Below, piece after piece: positions 22,995-33,719 of a stretch of 64,000 nt of DNA. Below the pieces are notes generated by a model. That model did no database searches and was not told where the DNA came from. It saw only the letters and a list, made by a program, of their open reading frames with translations. Position numbers and translations under genes: made by a program. Source of the stretch: Dicyema japonicum (taxonomy: Eukaryota; Dicyemida; Rhombozoa; Dicyemidae); contig RDEW01000011.1 in NCBI GenBank assembly GCA_011109175.1, positions 1,364,240 to 1,428,239 of the forward strand, given 5' to 3'. Position 1 is the first letter of the stretch, and each line of letters opens with the position of its first letter.

Positions 22995-23979
22995 TTAGTA
23001 CTGATCCGAAGACTTGGGGCTCGATTCCGATGACTTCCTCGCCAGAGCCTTCGCCAGGTCCCCAATAACCGCATTCTGTCGGTCCCTCTCCTTCTTTGGC
23101 ACAGTCTGTCTCAAAGTGTTCATTATATGGAGGGTCTTTTCGAAGTACACCGAGCTCAGGGACCCTCTCATTGAATTCTCTTGATTCTCCACCATGCTTC
23201 CCACGTTACTTAGGTGGCTCTGCAAGTTCGGAAGAGACATCGTTTGGTTCATCTTTGTCACCACCACCACTACCTCCTTAATCAGACTCCCTCCAAGGTT
23301 TATGCCCACCGTGTTGCTCAATTGCATCCATAACATTATGGAGGAGACAAGCTTGTACTGACACTTACTCCCACTCTTCTACAAAATCAGTAAATACAAG
23401 GCGAGGACCGCAAATACCGCAGCATCACTTACATTTGCCTCGAATATATGGATCGAGTCCCACCCGGAAACCATTTTGTTGGACCCTCCCCCGATTTTCT
23501 TGATCAGGATGGCTCCACCAAAGTTGTTCACGTCCTTCTTCTCCATGTCCCACAGATACACGGAAGAATAGGCCCCTCCGTAGTATCTAAGAGTAACTCC
23601 CGCCATTACAGGTCCGTGTAGGCTGTGAAGACCTCGTTGAATCTAACCTCCAATTCTCTCAGTTCCGGTGAAGGAAGGAGCCCTTTATATTCATCCGTGT
23701 ACTCGTTGTTCCACGGTGACCTATAGGAATCCGCGTCACGGTTGTAGTCACACGTGAGAAATTCCTTTCCGCCAGAATCCTTTCTTATAGTCAAAGGTCT
23801 ATCCACCAAAGCCAGTAAAGGCTCACAGATATCAGGTTTCTATGGGGTCACTAGACAGCCAACCAGCTTTATGATGTCACACATAATCTTGTTAATATTC
23901 TGAGGCGGAAGACGCCTGCACAGGTCCAAGGCACACTCAATCTCTTTTTTACTCTACGAATAAAAAGAACGCTCACCAT
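22995..23979 (-). CDS. CAPZB: F-actin-capping protein subunit beta
   Basis: The start codon ATG (23979-23977) is followed at once by a 23 bp intron (23954-23976). The protein then reads SKKEIECALDLCRRLPPQNINK, CDYNRDADSYRSPWNN, YYGGAYSSVYLWDMEKK, GGAILIKKIGGGSNKM, WDSIHIFEAN, QYKLVSSIMLWMQL, NLGGSLIKE and SSVYFEKTLHIMNTLR, in the same order as animal CAPZB from its second residues to the end. Further introns are 23840-23863 (24 bp), 23587-23609 (23 bp) and one ending at 23379 that is either 30 or 54 bp long. Predicted length is 286-294 aa (family about 270-280). CAPZB pairs with CAPZA to cap the barbed ends of actin filaments. The C-terminus, the actin-binding tentacle, is Ser/Lys-rich and divergent. 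No indels needed. Confidence 0.93.
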
Positions 23980-24760
23980 TTGAAGAATTGATTAATTAAT
24001 CAAAATAGGATTTTATTATTGACTTATTTAAATTTATATTTTATTATATTAAAAATTATAATCATTGTCTAATTAAATTCAAATATATTATTATTAATTA
24101 AAAATTAAAGCATTTCGACTTTTTTGATCGTTTTTCGAGGGATTCCACAACTGGAGAGAACTGGATGATTTCTCTTCTTCTGGTTTTGCATTGATTTGGA
24201 TCAATCTTGAAGGACTTGTGAAAAATGGAAACCGTAGGAACTAGATACAATTAATTATTGGACTTCCTTCTTAGTGTATTCGGAGGTAATAGACTAACAA
24301 GATAAAAACTGGTGATTTGTGATTAAAGCGGAGGCAGAGCGGATTAAGGATAAGCCTTCATAATCTTTAGGCTAATGTTCTGGAAGAGCCAATAGGGCGT
24401 TTTAGCTCTTCCTTATTCCTGGAAGACACTGAGACACTGAACCAAAAATCTGAATGTGCTCCTTATTCTCGGTTAGTCTGTTGGTAGATGGGTTAAGCTT
24501 GTGAGTCTGTCCCACAAAGCTCATGATGGATACGACCCCTCGTCCCTGCTCTCCCAATGTGTTCGGAATAATGAGAGACTCTAGGGACTCTAATTTCGGG
24601 ACTATAAAAATAAAGACCTTTCAAAAAGTTAAGCTGGCGAAGTATCTATTAAAAGAACTCTAGAGGAAGTTCTGTTAATGGAAGAATGAAGTGTGAATGG
24701 GATTTATGGCTTAAGTTGTAACAAGAGGATTAGTACTTATTAATTCTAACACGGTCTTAG
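23980..24760. other. Upstream region of CAPZB and intergenic DNA
   Basis: Very AT-rich at 23985-24110, immediately upstream of the CAPZB start, as expected for its promoter region. From 24110 to 24760 I see stops in every frame and no known motif. Confidence 0.3.
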
Positions 24761-24762
24761 TA

Positions 24763-25989
24763 CAGTCGGACCTCGATTTGGAACACTGTTGGACGTTATC
24801 GGGAGTTTCCTTGATGATGATAACACAAACTTATTCGTCTCCTATTGTCTAATACTGAATTAACTGTACGGGTTGGGAACACGACATCGATGTTTTTCGG
24901 GGCAACAGTTGGAATACCTCAGGGGACTCTCTATTTGTCGTATACCTGGAGGCGGCACTGAGAGCTCTTAGAACAAAATGTGAAGGATGCATGCCGATGG
25001 AGATTATAATGCAGATGACATAGATTTTGTATCAGAAAATGATCAGAAACTTGGACTTTTTAGAGGAAATCCCCAAAGAATTTATGAATTGGTCTTTGCG
25101 AGTTAATCAGGAAACGATGAAAGTTGAAAAAAACGAGGAATCACGGGGGAATTAAAATATATTGAAAAAGTTGAAAAAAAGGAAATTGGCATCCTTACTT
25201 GGTGATAGTGAGGACATGATGTATAGGATAGTTCTAACCACTGCCATGTATAAGAAAATGCAGAAGATATGTAGTCGACGAAAACTAATAAAAACAAACC
25301 TAAGAATAAGGCTATGCAACTCGTATATAAAGCCGGTGTTTATGTACAACTCGGGTCATGGGGATATTTCATCATAGATTTCTTCCTCGTAATAATTTCT
25401 GATACTTTTTCATCGCTTTTATCATTAAGGATTCAAAAATTGGACAATTTCATTAACACGTGACACATTCATCAATTTCATCGCAAAACATGAATTTTTG
25501 TCACCCGTTTTTGTCTTTTTTAATGTTTTTACCACCACCCATTTGATGCCTTAAAAGTCTCAAAACGTAATCTATGTGCAATGCTTAAACCAAAGAGTCA
25601 ATATGGAGATTATCAGTTTTTAAATGAGTGAGCCTGACTTGGACATTTTGCAGTCTCAAGTGCTGAAATAATCTGAGAATCTTTGAATCCGACAATTTAG
25701 AAGAGTATTCTTTCTTCTAATTGGGTTCAGTCATTGATAGAAGTTCCCACCAATCACAAGTGACCTATTATCTTTTTTTATTCGAGCTATAGTTACAATG
25801 CTCGTTCATAACTTTTGTGCTAAGAATCCGTGAGAATAGATTTTTTTGATGAGAGAAAAGCTTTTTCAAAATTTTTTGGTATTTTAGGCTCATTTGAGGT
25901 TTTTATCTAAAATTGTCTTTTCACTCCAACCGAGTGTTGAGGGTGTTTCAGAAACCAAAGTAAGGTTTCCCCGAATCAAGGTCGGACTG
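24763..25989. mobile_element. pogo/Tigger-like element with terminal inverted repeats enclosing an RT fragment
   Basis: The left end reads TA-CAGTCGGACCTCGATTTGG (24761 on). The right end, read inward on the minus strand, is TA-CAGTCCGACCTTGATTCGG (25991 down). The ends match at about 17 of 19 positions and are flanked by the TA dinucleotide duplicated by this superfamily. Inside, 25380-25560 contains inverted sequence related to the Tigger tail at 15.6 kb. The region 24810-25380 (+) is an RT fragment (DADDIDFVSEND, LASLLGDSEDM, YIKPVFMYNSG) of the same family as 28.2-29.6 kb. The element is dead. Confidence 0.7.
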
Positions 25990-26700
25990 TAATAAGGCTA
26001 TTTCTGACCTAAATTTATTTATTTCTGGTTAGTTTCAACTAAGTATTTAATTAGCTCTAATTTTGTGAATATAGGTCAAATAATGGGGTTTTGTAAAACT
26101 TGAGATATTGCTGAGTATAGTGGGGATCACGTCAGAAGAGGAAGGAAATTGGAATGAGCTTAGTCTCTCGGAATCCATGACCGAGCAAACCTTAGTAATG
26201 ATGATTTCTTAAGTGGTTTTATAGGCGGGCTCCTGTAGGTAAGCCAGGTTAAGTTTCTGTGGAGTTATTTGAGTGATTTTTTCTTGTGATATATTCACGG
26301 TCACCTAAGAGCGTACCTAAGTTCCTAATGAGTATTTGCTAGTACTTCAATTGTTATTTCTGATCTTGAATTCTCCTTTGGGGACCATTCAGTTAATTCC
26401 ATTGGAATCACTCCCAGTTGATGAGTGAGACCTTCCAAGGCATCTATATAGCCTCTTTGGAAGCATGCACAGGATAGACATAGATTTTTCAGTAAATGTG
26501 CTCATAGAACAATAATTCTTGTCTAAAATATCTTAAGGAAGGACCTGCTCTTGATGAGCTTCTGTCATGTTCACGCCATCGTGAAAGTTTGTTGATCACA
26601 AAATTAACGGTGGATTATGTCCTAACGTTTGTTACAATCAAAATGAGAACTGCTAGGACTATAATGCTAGGAATTGATATAAAGTAACTAGGTCAGGAAT
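25990..26700. other. Intergenic stretch, nothing recognised
   Basis: No coding motif, terminal repeat or pol III box found in either strand. Confidence 0.3.
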
Positions 26701-27480
26701 TTCAAACACGCGGCCTTTTGCAATCAGACATGCGCACAAAGCATTGTTGACGACATTGGACGCTTATTCTCCCATCATTAAGAGACACAAGAGAAAACCA
26801 GTGGATTTATGTCAATGGGGTCAAATTGAGAGGTCGCGGCGAGGTCAAGGACATTCACACGCTTTAACTTTACGCTCGCCCTTATATACGAACGTTCCAA
26901 TTCAGTCAACTGCTAAAAGCCATGTTCCATTCTATACAGCAGTCCGTTGGTTGTGCACACAAAGTACTTGTATTAGCTGAGACCATAAATCGCTTTATTT
27001 TTTAGATGAAAGGCAAAACAGAGATGAAATAAAAAATGAAAATTGGATCCAGGATCTAGGTTCGCGGTAGGCATTACTGCATATTTGAGGATCTGAATTT
27101 GAAATTACAAGCCAAAAACAAATCATCACTCACTTGTATGACGACATCATCACAAAACTAAGCTTATGGAAGTCACGTGAAAATTTTGTTTATTTTCCTA
27201 ACTGCAAAGAACTCAAACCCATGCCAATTCTGAATTTGTACTTACATATCTCGAAGTGGGGGTACCTGGCGTCTATTCATACCTTCCTGAAAAGGTTACA
27301 AACTTGAGAAAGTTTTCAACGAGGATTATGGCAATGTTCGGTTCCACCTATGTGTGCGAACAGTTGTTTTCCTCCATGAAATCAGCAAAACCTTCTCAGA
27401 GAATAAGACTGAATGATGAACACTTGTCATCTTAGCCCGCAGACTGCCCATGAAGAAATGATCTTTAAGCTACGCAAACC
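26700..27480 (+). pseudogene. hAT transposase-derived (GTF2IRD2/ZBED-like) C-terminal half
   Basis: Broken plus frames give HLYDDIITKLSLWKSRENFVYFPNCKELK (27138-27225), then after frameshifts a segment starting AMFGSTYVCEQLFSSMKSAK and ending RLNDEHLSS (27330-27430). This is the order in the C-terminal half of GTF2IRD2-type domesticated hAT proteins, with C-E-Q-x-F-S-x-M-K as the dimerisation signature. The region 26744-26980 has an ORF but no motif I recognise. Confidence 0.65.
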
Positions 27481-27599
27481 AAATGGTTGGCGATCAAACA
27501 TCATGGCTAAGGTTGAGCTTCTGTTATTGTGTATCAGCATTCTCCACTCCGTTTACAAAGTTTATTAGCAAGAGAAGAATTTTATTCTTTACCTGAACT

Positions 27600-27735
27600 C
27601 TTTAAGTTACTCCCGATCAACTGAGTTAAATTTTTTTACATCCACCCACATTGACTTCAACTCATTGCCATGTTGCTAGCTCAAACACTCGTTAATAGAA
27701 CCGAACATTGCCATAATCCTCGTTGAAAACTTGTT
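27600..27735 (-). pseudogene. Second hAT C-terminal scrap, inverted relative to the first
   Basis: The minus strand repeats, without mismatch, 33 bp of the plus-strand copy: 27312-27344 equals the reverse complement of 27698-27730. Both encode FSTRIMAMFGS. After that the sequences diverge. Together with 27312-27344 it forms an inverted repeat with a spacer of about 350 bp. Confidence 0.65.
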
Positions 27736-27739
27736 TTTG

Positions 27740-28240
27740 CCCCCTGACATGCCTCATAGTACCAAGTTGATTAGTAAATAGGAACCCGTTTATATCTACA
27801 ATTTTTGACTTCATTCGGCACCATTAATTTGTATAACATGGATCTGTTCGATTATGTGAGAAATAGTCCTAAAGTGCATGGATCATTCATATAATGCTCC
27901 CTATTCTAAAGCTCCTGTCTCTACCCATATCGAGCTAAAAATTTCAGAACGAAATCGCCGTCGGGAAAACTAAGACGGTGTCTGGATTGTGTGAATCGAA
28001 AATTTCTAAACAGAAGAATACGAGTTACTCAGAGGACTATGGATTTCTTATTTAAAGAAGTAGTCAATAAAAATGGAGGACTGCCCATATAACTATCGCT
28101 ATGTCTTGGTCTTTAATAAAAATATTGTGTCACCTTAGTTACACATGACATTACGGTTACAATAAAATAAACTTTACAGGACTTGATCTCTTTTTTTCTT
28201 TTTTAATTTATTAAGCCAATTAAAGACAAAAATTAACAGT
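27740..28240. other. Intergenic stretch, nothing recognised
   Basis: No protein motif or repeat visible; AT-rich from 28120 on. Confidence 0.3.
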
Positions 28241-29560
28241 TAGCAATTACTGGCTTCTCTCATAATCGAGAACGCTTTATCCTGACGATTTGCAAGGAAA
28301 TACTCTCAATTACCCAATTTTCTAACACTAAGTGCTCTACAAAAACCGGGCAAAGCTAAAGGCCCCTTAATGAATTTAAGACCATCGTACTATTGACGAC
28401 TCTACGCAAGACACTATCACTTAGAGTGTTGAATAGGATTGGACCTGACATTGAGAACTTTCTCTCTCACGGTCAAAGCGGATTCAGGTCAGGGAGATCT
28501 ACAGCTGATGTGGTTTGGAGACATTGATAGCTATGTGTAACACATCAAAAGTACAAGGGGGCTACTGGCATCCTTGGCATGGACATGTCCAAAGCCTTTG
28601 ACTATATACACAGATGGAGACTTTTTGATATCTTAGAGAATCTGGTTGACGAGGACAGTGTCAGAATGATCCGTCTATTACTTGGAACAACACAGTTAAA
28701 TGTACGTTTTGGAAATTTGGAGTCTGTCCCATTCGAGACAACGTTCGGGGTACCGCAGGGAGATTCCTTGTCACCAGTATTTTTTGTGACATATCTGGAG
28801 GCGGTACTCAGAGACTTCAGACTATTAATTGGCGATCTACCTCAAACTGAAGTGATTATTCAGATGATATCGACTATATATCCAGCGACGAGAAAACATT
28901 AAACTATATACGGACAAGGATGCCAAATGTCCTAGAAGGTTCATCAAACTCAATACGGAAAAGACGGAGACAACAACCATACGCCGTGAACTAACCCGAA
29001 CTGATGAAAAATTGAGATACTGTAAAAAATTGGGGTCGTTGCTCGGAGACGCTGAGGACATCACTAACAGAAAAATATTGGCCGTCGCCTTTAGACAAAT
29101 GGGAGTAGTCTGAAATCATCGTAAACAAATTAGCACACAATTACGTGTAAGACTATACAATGCCTTCGTGAAACCAGTCCTAATGTACAACGCTGCAACC
29201 TGGGGTGTCTCAGAAGCGGTAATGGACAAACTAGATGCCTTCCATCGCAAACAACTCCGACTGTTGCTTGGCATCAACTGGCCAAAAAAATTACAAACAA
29301 AAATCTATACAAAATATGTAATGCAAGACCATTGAGTCTGGATATCCTTGAATCAAGATGGTGTCTATTTGGTCACATCCTTTGGATGAGCCAGATGACT
29401 CCTGCTAGAATAGCAATGGATAACTATTTCTGCCCAGAAGTGAATACCTCGTTCCGTGGAAGACCTCGCATAACTTTGCCAGAGATTCTACACAAGGACC
29501 TGACCAATGTAAGACGAAAGCTGAAAACAGGAGATGATTGGATACGCTCAGAATAATTGC
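28240..29560 (+). mobile_element. Non-LTR RT fragment G (endonuclease-reverse-transcriptase type)
   Basis: RT motifs in order: GQSGFRSGRSTADVVW (28474), GMDMSKAFDYIHRWRL (28576-28625), VRFGNLESVPFETTFGVPQGDSLSPVFF (28700-28785), then the YADD region lost to frameshifts. Downstream come KKLGSLLGDAEDITNRKI (29024-29080), RLYNAFVKPVLMYNAATWG, FHRKQLRLLLGINWPKK and a C-terminal RWCLFGHILWMSQMTPARIAM (29350-29415). No endonuclease precedes it, so the copy is 5'-truncated. Two other copies lie at 24.81-25.38 and 52.1-53.2 kb, all on plus. Inactive. Confidence 0.75.
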
Positions 29561-30750
29561 CAGTAACAGTGGAGCATGTAGGAAGTTAGTTAAGAGAATT
29601 GTGGGAGAAAGAATAACCTAAAGAAAAATAGCGGAACCTTAATTAAATAAATTACTTTTTGGTTCTTCGAAAGTTTTATTAATAATAAGTGCAATCACGG
29701 TAAAAGAGTCTACGATTAAACTCAAACTGTTCGTTCTGGAGCACCTGGCTTCCTTCATAAGCGTACAATTTTTTCCTACATAGCAAAATAGACTCTTCTA
29801 CCTCTGACTCGACTCTAGTAACTTTGTTAACGTCCCATTTATTTGTCCAGTGGTTTTTTAGCATAGACCGCACCAAGGGAGGTGATTTCCCTTTGATCCC
29901 ACATCTCAATGAGGTGATATAGTAAGAATATTAAAGGACAAGAGGCGTATAAATATCAGTATATTGGAAACTCTAAAGTTACTTGTATCAAATGAGACAA
30001 AAAACAGTTGTGGAGAGAATGAAAAAAAGAACAAGTTGAATCTGAAACAGTAACATCTGAAAGGAAGATGGCAACCTTGGTTTTTGAGGAGTCAAGACAA
30101 AGGTACCGTTGCTACTTCTCTAAATGTGATCTTAATAAAGGAGAGTCTTAATATGAAGGAGTTGGTCAAACTGGAAAGATACTGTGATTAAAAGACCAGC
30201 GTGACTCCACATTGATAGCTGTCTCCTTAATAATTCTTTGAACCCTCCCGGTATGGCCCAGTATGGAAACAAAGTCGTCAGTTGAAAGCCCTTTATTCAA
30301 AACTGAACTTATTCTGTAGACATATGAGCCCGTACTGCAAAAAAGTGTAATCTGTGTAACATTTAGCAACTGAGGAAAATGATCAACTACAACTAGACAT
30401 AATGAGGTTATCCACGTACTTTTGTGCATCAACTATGGGGTATCACATTCTAGACTGTTACGGACTCATAAAGTGAAGTCTGCTGTTTGTAAAATTTTTG
30501 ATAAGGGAACAGTAATCGACACATCAGTTCAATGCTTTCAATACAATAGCATTCGCAGTGATGAAATCAGAGACTAGTGTTTCCAAGATCCCGGAATTTA
30601 GCAGGATGGTGAAACTCTCATATGGTTCTCCATACACAATTATCTTCGGACAACACACATCGAATCCAAGACTGGAGTCTAACAGAAAAACCCTAATAAA
30701 AAACGAGACTGGGACCAATTTTTATGCTCAAATACTATTGATGAGAAAAA
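29560..30750. other. Unassigned stretch, possibly decayed retroelement
   Basis: It precedes a KRPDG-type fragment, and text such as SKIPEFSRMVKLSYGSP (30577-30630) could be its decayed RT region, but I cannot support this with recognisable RT motifs. Several ORFs of 60-90 codons on both strands carry no known domain. Confidence 0.25.
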
Positions 30751-30769
30751 ACCTGTACTTGATCAGCAT

Positions 30770-31390
30770 CGTCTGACTTGTCTGGCTTCTGCATCGACGA
30801 ACGAAAGTGATGCCTGGCTCAGAGCATTACCATGCACCTCACTTGGGATACTATTGGATGACGACGCCAGGAGAATTAGGGTTTCCGCCTCCCTCAGAAT
30901 AGATGTTTGCACGATCCATCGCTGTAGATGTGGTAGAATGGTCAACGCGAAAGATCTTGACGCTCTTTCCTGCGAAAGAGTGCTGGAAGGAGTCCAAGAC
31001 ACGCCTCCTGTCCGATTGGAGCCGCTTGGATTTGCCCCAGCCAACCAATGACCGGACGGAACTACTCTTTTATCATGGGAAAGAGGTAGATACCTTGTCT
31101 GGGACGCCACATGTGTGGATAGCCTCTCTCCCTCCAACAGCAGCTAACCCAGGTTTTGCTTCAGAAAAGGCTGAGACCATAAAGATGATGAAATACGAAT
31201 GTCTCGGTGGACAGCTCATTTTTTAACCAGTCACCGTGGAAACTTTAGTAATCAAAGGAACCAAGTCATCGACCCTAATAAACAGAATCAGATTGGTCAT
31301 CGCAAAGAAAAAATAATAGAAGAGAACATTTCTTTACAAATCGTCAGGGGAAATGCGTTCTCAATTCTGAGCGAAGCCATGGATTGCTAA
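30770..31390 (+). pseudogene. KRPDG-type retroelement fragment, copy 1 (+)
   Basis: Plus frames read LTCLASASTNESDAWLRALPCTSLGILLDDDARRIRVSASLRID (30775-30910), a CRCG...LDALSC zinc-binding remnant (about 30925-30975), EPLGFAPAND (31018), and after a frame change [15 protein letters not shown] (about 31095-31140) and KMMKYECLGGQLIF. The DGK-RPDG segment is decayed (NDRTELLFY). The order equals the C-terminal third of a widespread invertebrate RT-gene family that ends in a PD-(D/E)XK-like KRPDG...VWDxTCxDT module. Dead. Confidence 0.65.
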
Positions 31391-31584
31391 GTGTTAGTTT
31401 TAGTTTTTAATATTTAAAAATAAAAAAAATTATTTAAAAAAATGAATGTTATAAACGGGAATCTATTCCCCGTGACTGGTTCTATAATGTGATTGCTTTT
31501 TGTCAATTAAGTCAAAAATTCATATGTTCTTTAAAATTTTTTTTGTAGATAAATTTATTTTGGTCAAAAAATAAGTTAGTTAGT

Positions 31585-32650
31585 TGCCGCCCTCACTGCA
31601 TGGCTGTTCCCTCTCAGAATTGCGAGCGAAATTGAGATCTCCAGTGCATGAAGTGATCCGATTTTCAAGACGTCGGAAAAACTTGAGTGTAGATGGGGAG
31701 TAGGATCCGGAAGTCTCCATAGTAAGGGGAACAAATTTGACATTATCGGGAAGGTTGACGTATTTTTCGAGTTTGGCCTTCTCCGCCTTGACCGGCTGCA
31801 GAGCAGGCCCTCGAAGCGCACTCGTGAAGATTGTTCGGGGCGAACGTGTCTGTACATGTCACGTCCCGAACAAGTGGTTTCCCGGCCTCAAAGGAAATAT
31901 GGTCATCCCGTCCGGTCGTTTTCCGTCACTTCTGCATAATCCGACCGGTTCAAGAATGGCCGAGTATCCAGCAGCATCCATAGCCCGCTTGACAATCTCA
32001 TTCAGAGCCTTGTGCCTTGAGATCTGCCAGCGCTCCTTTTGCAGGCGAGAGGGTGCAGGCCATAGCAGTCTATCAGGATGCCACATCGGCACGGGTGAAG
32101 TACACATACTTTTAGTCCCAGTCGCAGAGAGATACCACTTCTAACGCATTCATCAGTCAGAAAGGTGCCAAGAACTCCATTTGGGATGGCGTTTAGCCAA
32201 GCTCAGCTCTCAGGGGAAGCCCCCGAAAGCAAACAAGCGCGTCGGTGCTGATTGACTGATTCCAGTAGGAGTCAAATGATTTCCAATATAATAAATTGTC
32301 CAGGTTTCGCTGGCAGTCTTGTGAAGGAGGCAGGGGGAGGTTGGTGGCATTCTAGGCTTCTCGTGCGTGGGTTATGTCTTGGTCAATTGAGAATTCGGGT
32401 AGGGAGTGTAGAATCCTCCTGACCAAAGGTTCGCAGGCCGTGAGTAAAGACAGATGTGCAGGAAGTGAGACGTCCAAAGTACGACGGATTCCAAGATCCC
32501 TAAATCTAACTGTGAGTGTAGCTTGCTTCCATGTAGCATCGTCGAATTTGACATTAAATGTTTTCTCCGTCGAACTGAGGAAAATGCTCAAACTGCTCCA
32601 GCTGGGAATAGTACGGGGCTGTCCTGAGTAAATAAGCGATTCTTTGAATG
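31585..32650 (-). pseudogene. KRPDG-type retroelement fragment, copy 2 (-)
   Basis: The minus strand carries DDATWKQATLTVRFRDLGIRRTLDVSLPAHLS (about 32535-32440), then AMDAAGYSAILEPVGLCRSDGKRPDGMTIFPLRPG (31990-31880), DVTCTDTFAPNNLHE after a frameshift (about 31860-31815) and a C-terminal LAILRGNSHAVRAATN. KRPDG with the following V/T-W-D-V-T-C-x-D-T fits a PD-(D/E)XK nuclease core. It is the most complete copy in the window but still has frameshifts and stops. It meets copy 3 head to head at about 32650. Confidence 0.7.
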
Positions 32651-32654
32651 TTAA

Positions 32655-33095
32655 GACTTCTTTTCTGACGGGATGACCCTTTTCCCTTCACGTCTGGAAG
32701 ATCTTTGGTCTGGGACGCAACTTGCATAGACACGTTCTCAAGCATGAACATTTTTAAATCTGTTCAGACACCTGGAGCAGCTGCTTCGACCGCGGAAAAC
32801 CTAAAAATCAAGAAATATTCTTGCCTCGGGGATCGCTACCGATTTACTCCTGTTGCGACCGAATCATCGGGAGCCGTTGGTCCAATGACGGCTGAATTCT
32901 TGCAAGAACTCGGAGGATTGCTTGCCAGAAAGAAAAGGGATCAACGAGAAGGGTTATGGCTAAGACAAAAGATTGGAATAGCCATACTCCGAGGAACTCG
33001 TTCGCAATCCACGCAGCAGGCTTCCTCAACTGACATTTGTTTAATTGTTAAAAAAATTTTTTATTTAAAAAAAAAAAAAAAAAAAAAATTTTATT
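32655..33095 (+). pseudogene. KRPDG-type retroelement fragment, copy 3 (+), with poly(A) tail
   Basis: After a decayed RDDPFPF start, an open frame reads GRSLVWDATCIDTFSSMN (32695-32750), TPGAAASTAENLKIKKYSCLGDRYRFTPVATESSGAVG, ELGGLLARKK and LRQKIGIAILRGT. This is the conserved end of the family. The coding end is followed within about 40 bp by a run of at least 23 A (33066-33090), the expected signature of target-primed reverse transcription. It is 5'-truncated at about 32655. Confidence 0.75.
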
Positions 33096-33332
33096 AAACC
33101 TAAAACCGCACAGTTTTCAATGGAGTTGAAGGGAGCATAGATTGAATTCCGCCCACTACAGATGGATATCGCCTGGGAATACAAAAAATCAAAAACATAA
33201 AAGGAGCTGTTTTGAATGTAGAAAATCTGAGAAAAATAATCTAAGTTTGATGATTTTGGTTCAACTATAATTGTTGTCTACTGCACGTCGTAGGAGTTGA
33301 TCCGGGAATAACGGAATCAAGAATAAACCAGA

Positions 33333-33690
33333 TCAAGTACCTGTTTCGCATATTATTCGTCCACCTACGAAACAGTCTACTGTCGTAAATTCTCCATTAA
33401 TGTATCTCCTCATCACGCATCGCTTATCATTTTTACCGGGAGAAGACCACGTGAGATATGTCTGTATATTTAGGAATAAATATACAGTCAGATAATCCTC
33501 TACAGTCATGAAACGGTTGTTCGCCAGAAGTGAATGTTTTAAAAACCTTTTCTGGGAACAGTTCAATATTATAGAATACCGTGAACTGCACAATTTTCAA
33601 ATCCGTTTGGAATGAAAATATATCCGTTGTGTTAGCGACGACAGATCTGAGTTGAAGTCCCATAATCTCGATAGGCCTTATAGACATAGT
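33333..33690 (-). CDS. Possible host gene fragment, unrecognised
   Basis: Minus frames read MSIRPIEIMGLQLRSVVAN, FSFQTDLKIVQFTVFYNIELFPEKVF and, after removing two plausible mini-introns (24 bp ending near 33460 and 28 bp near 33410-33440), RRYINGEFTTVDCFVGGRIICETGT. Codon use and the mini-intron-like interruptions resemble the host genes more than the transposons. I do not recognise the protein. Neither end is secure: the frame is open upstream to about 33720, and a further intron may follow at the right codon. Confidence 0.3.
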
Positions 33691-33719
33691 TGGTGTGTGC
33701 CCGAAAGGTGAGCATGCTG

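Noticed and set aside
26744-26980. 78-codon plus ORF as a host gene
   Set aside because: No motif, no mini-intron pattern, and it lies at the front of a decayed hAT copy.
33066-33090. Poly(A) run as a simple repeat or host polyadenylation tract
   Set aside because: It directly follows the end of a 5'-truncated retroelement copy, so it is best read as that element's tail.
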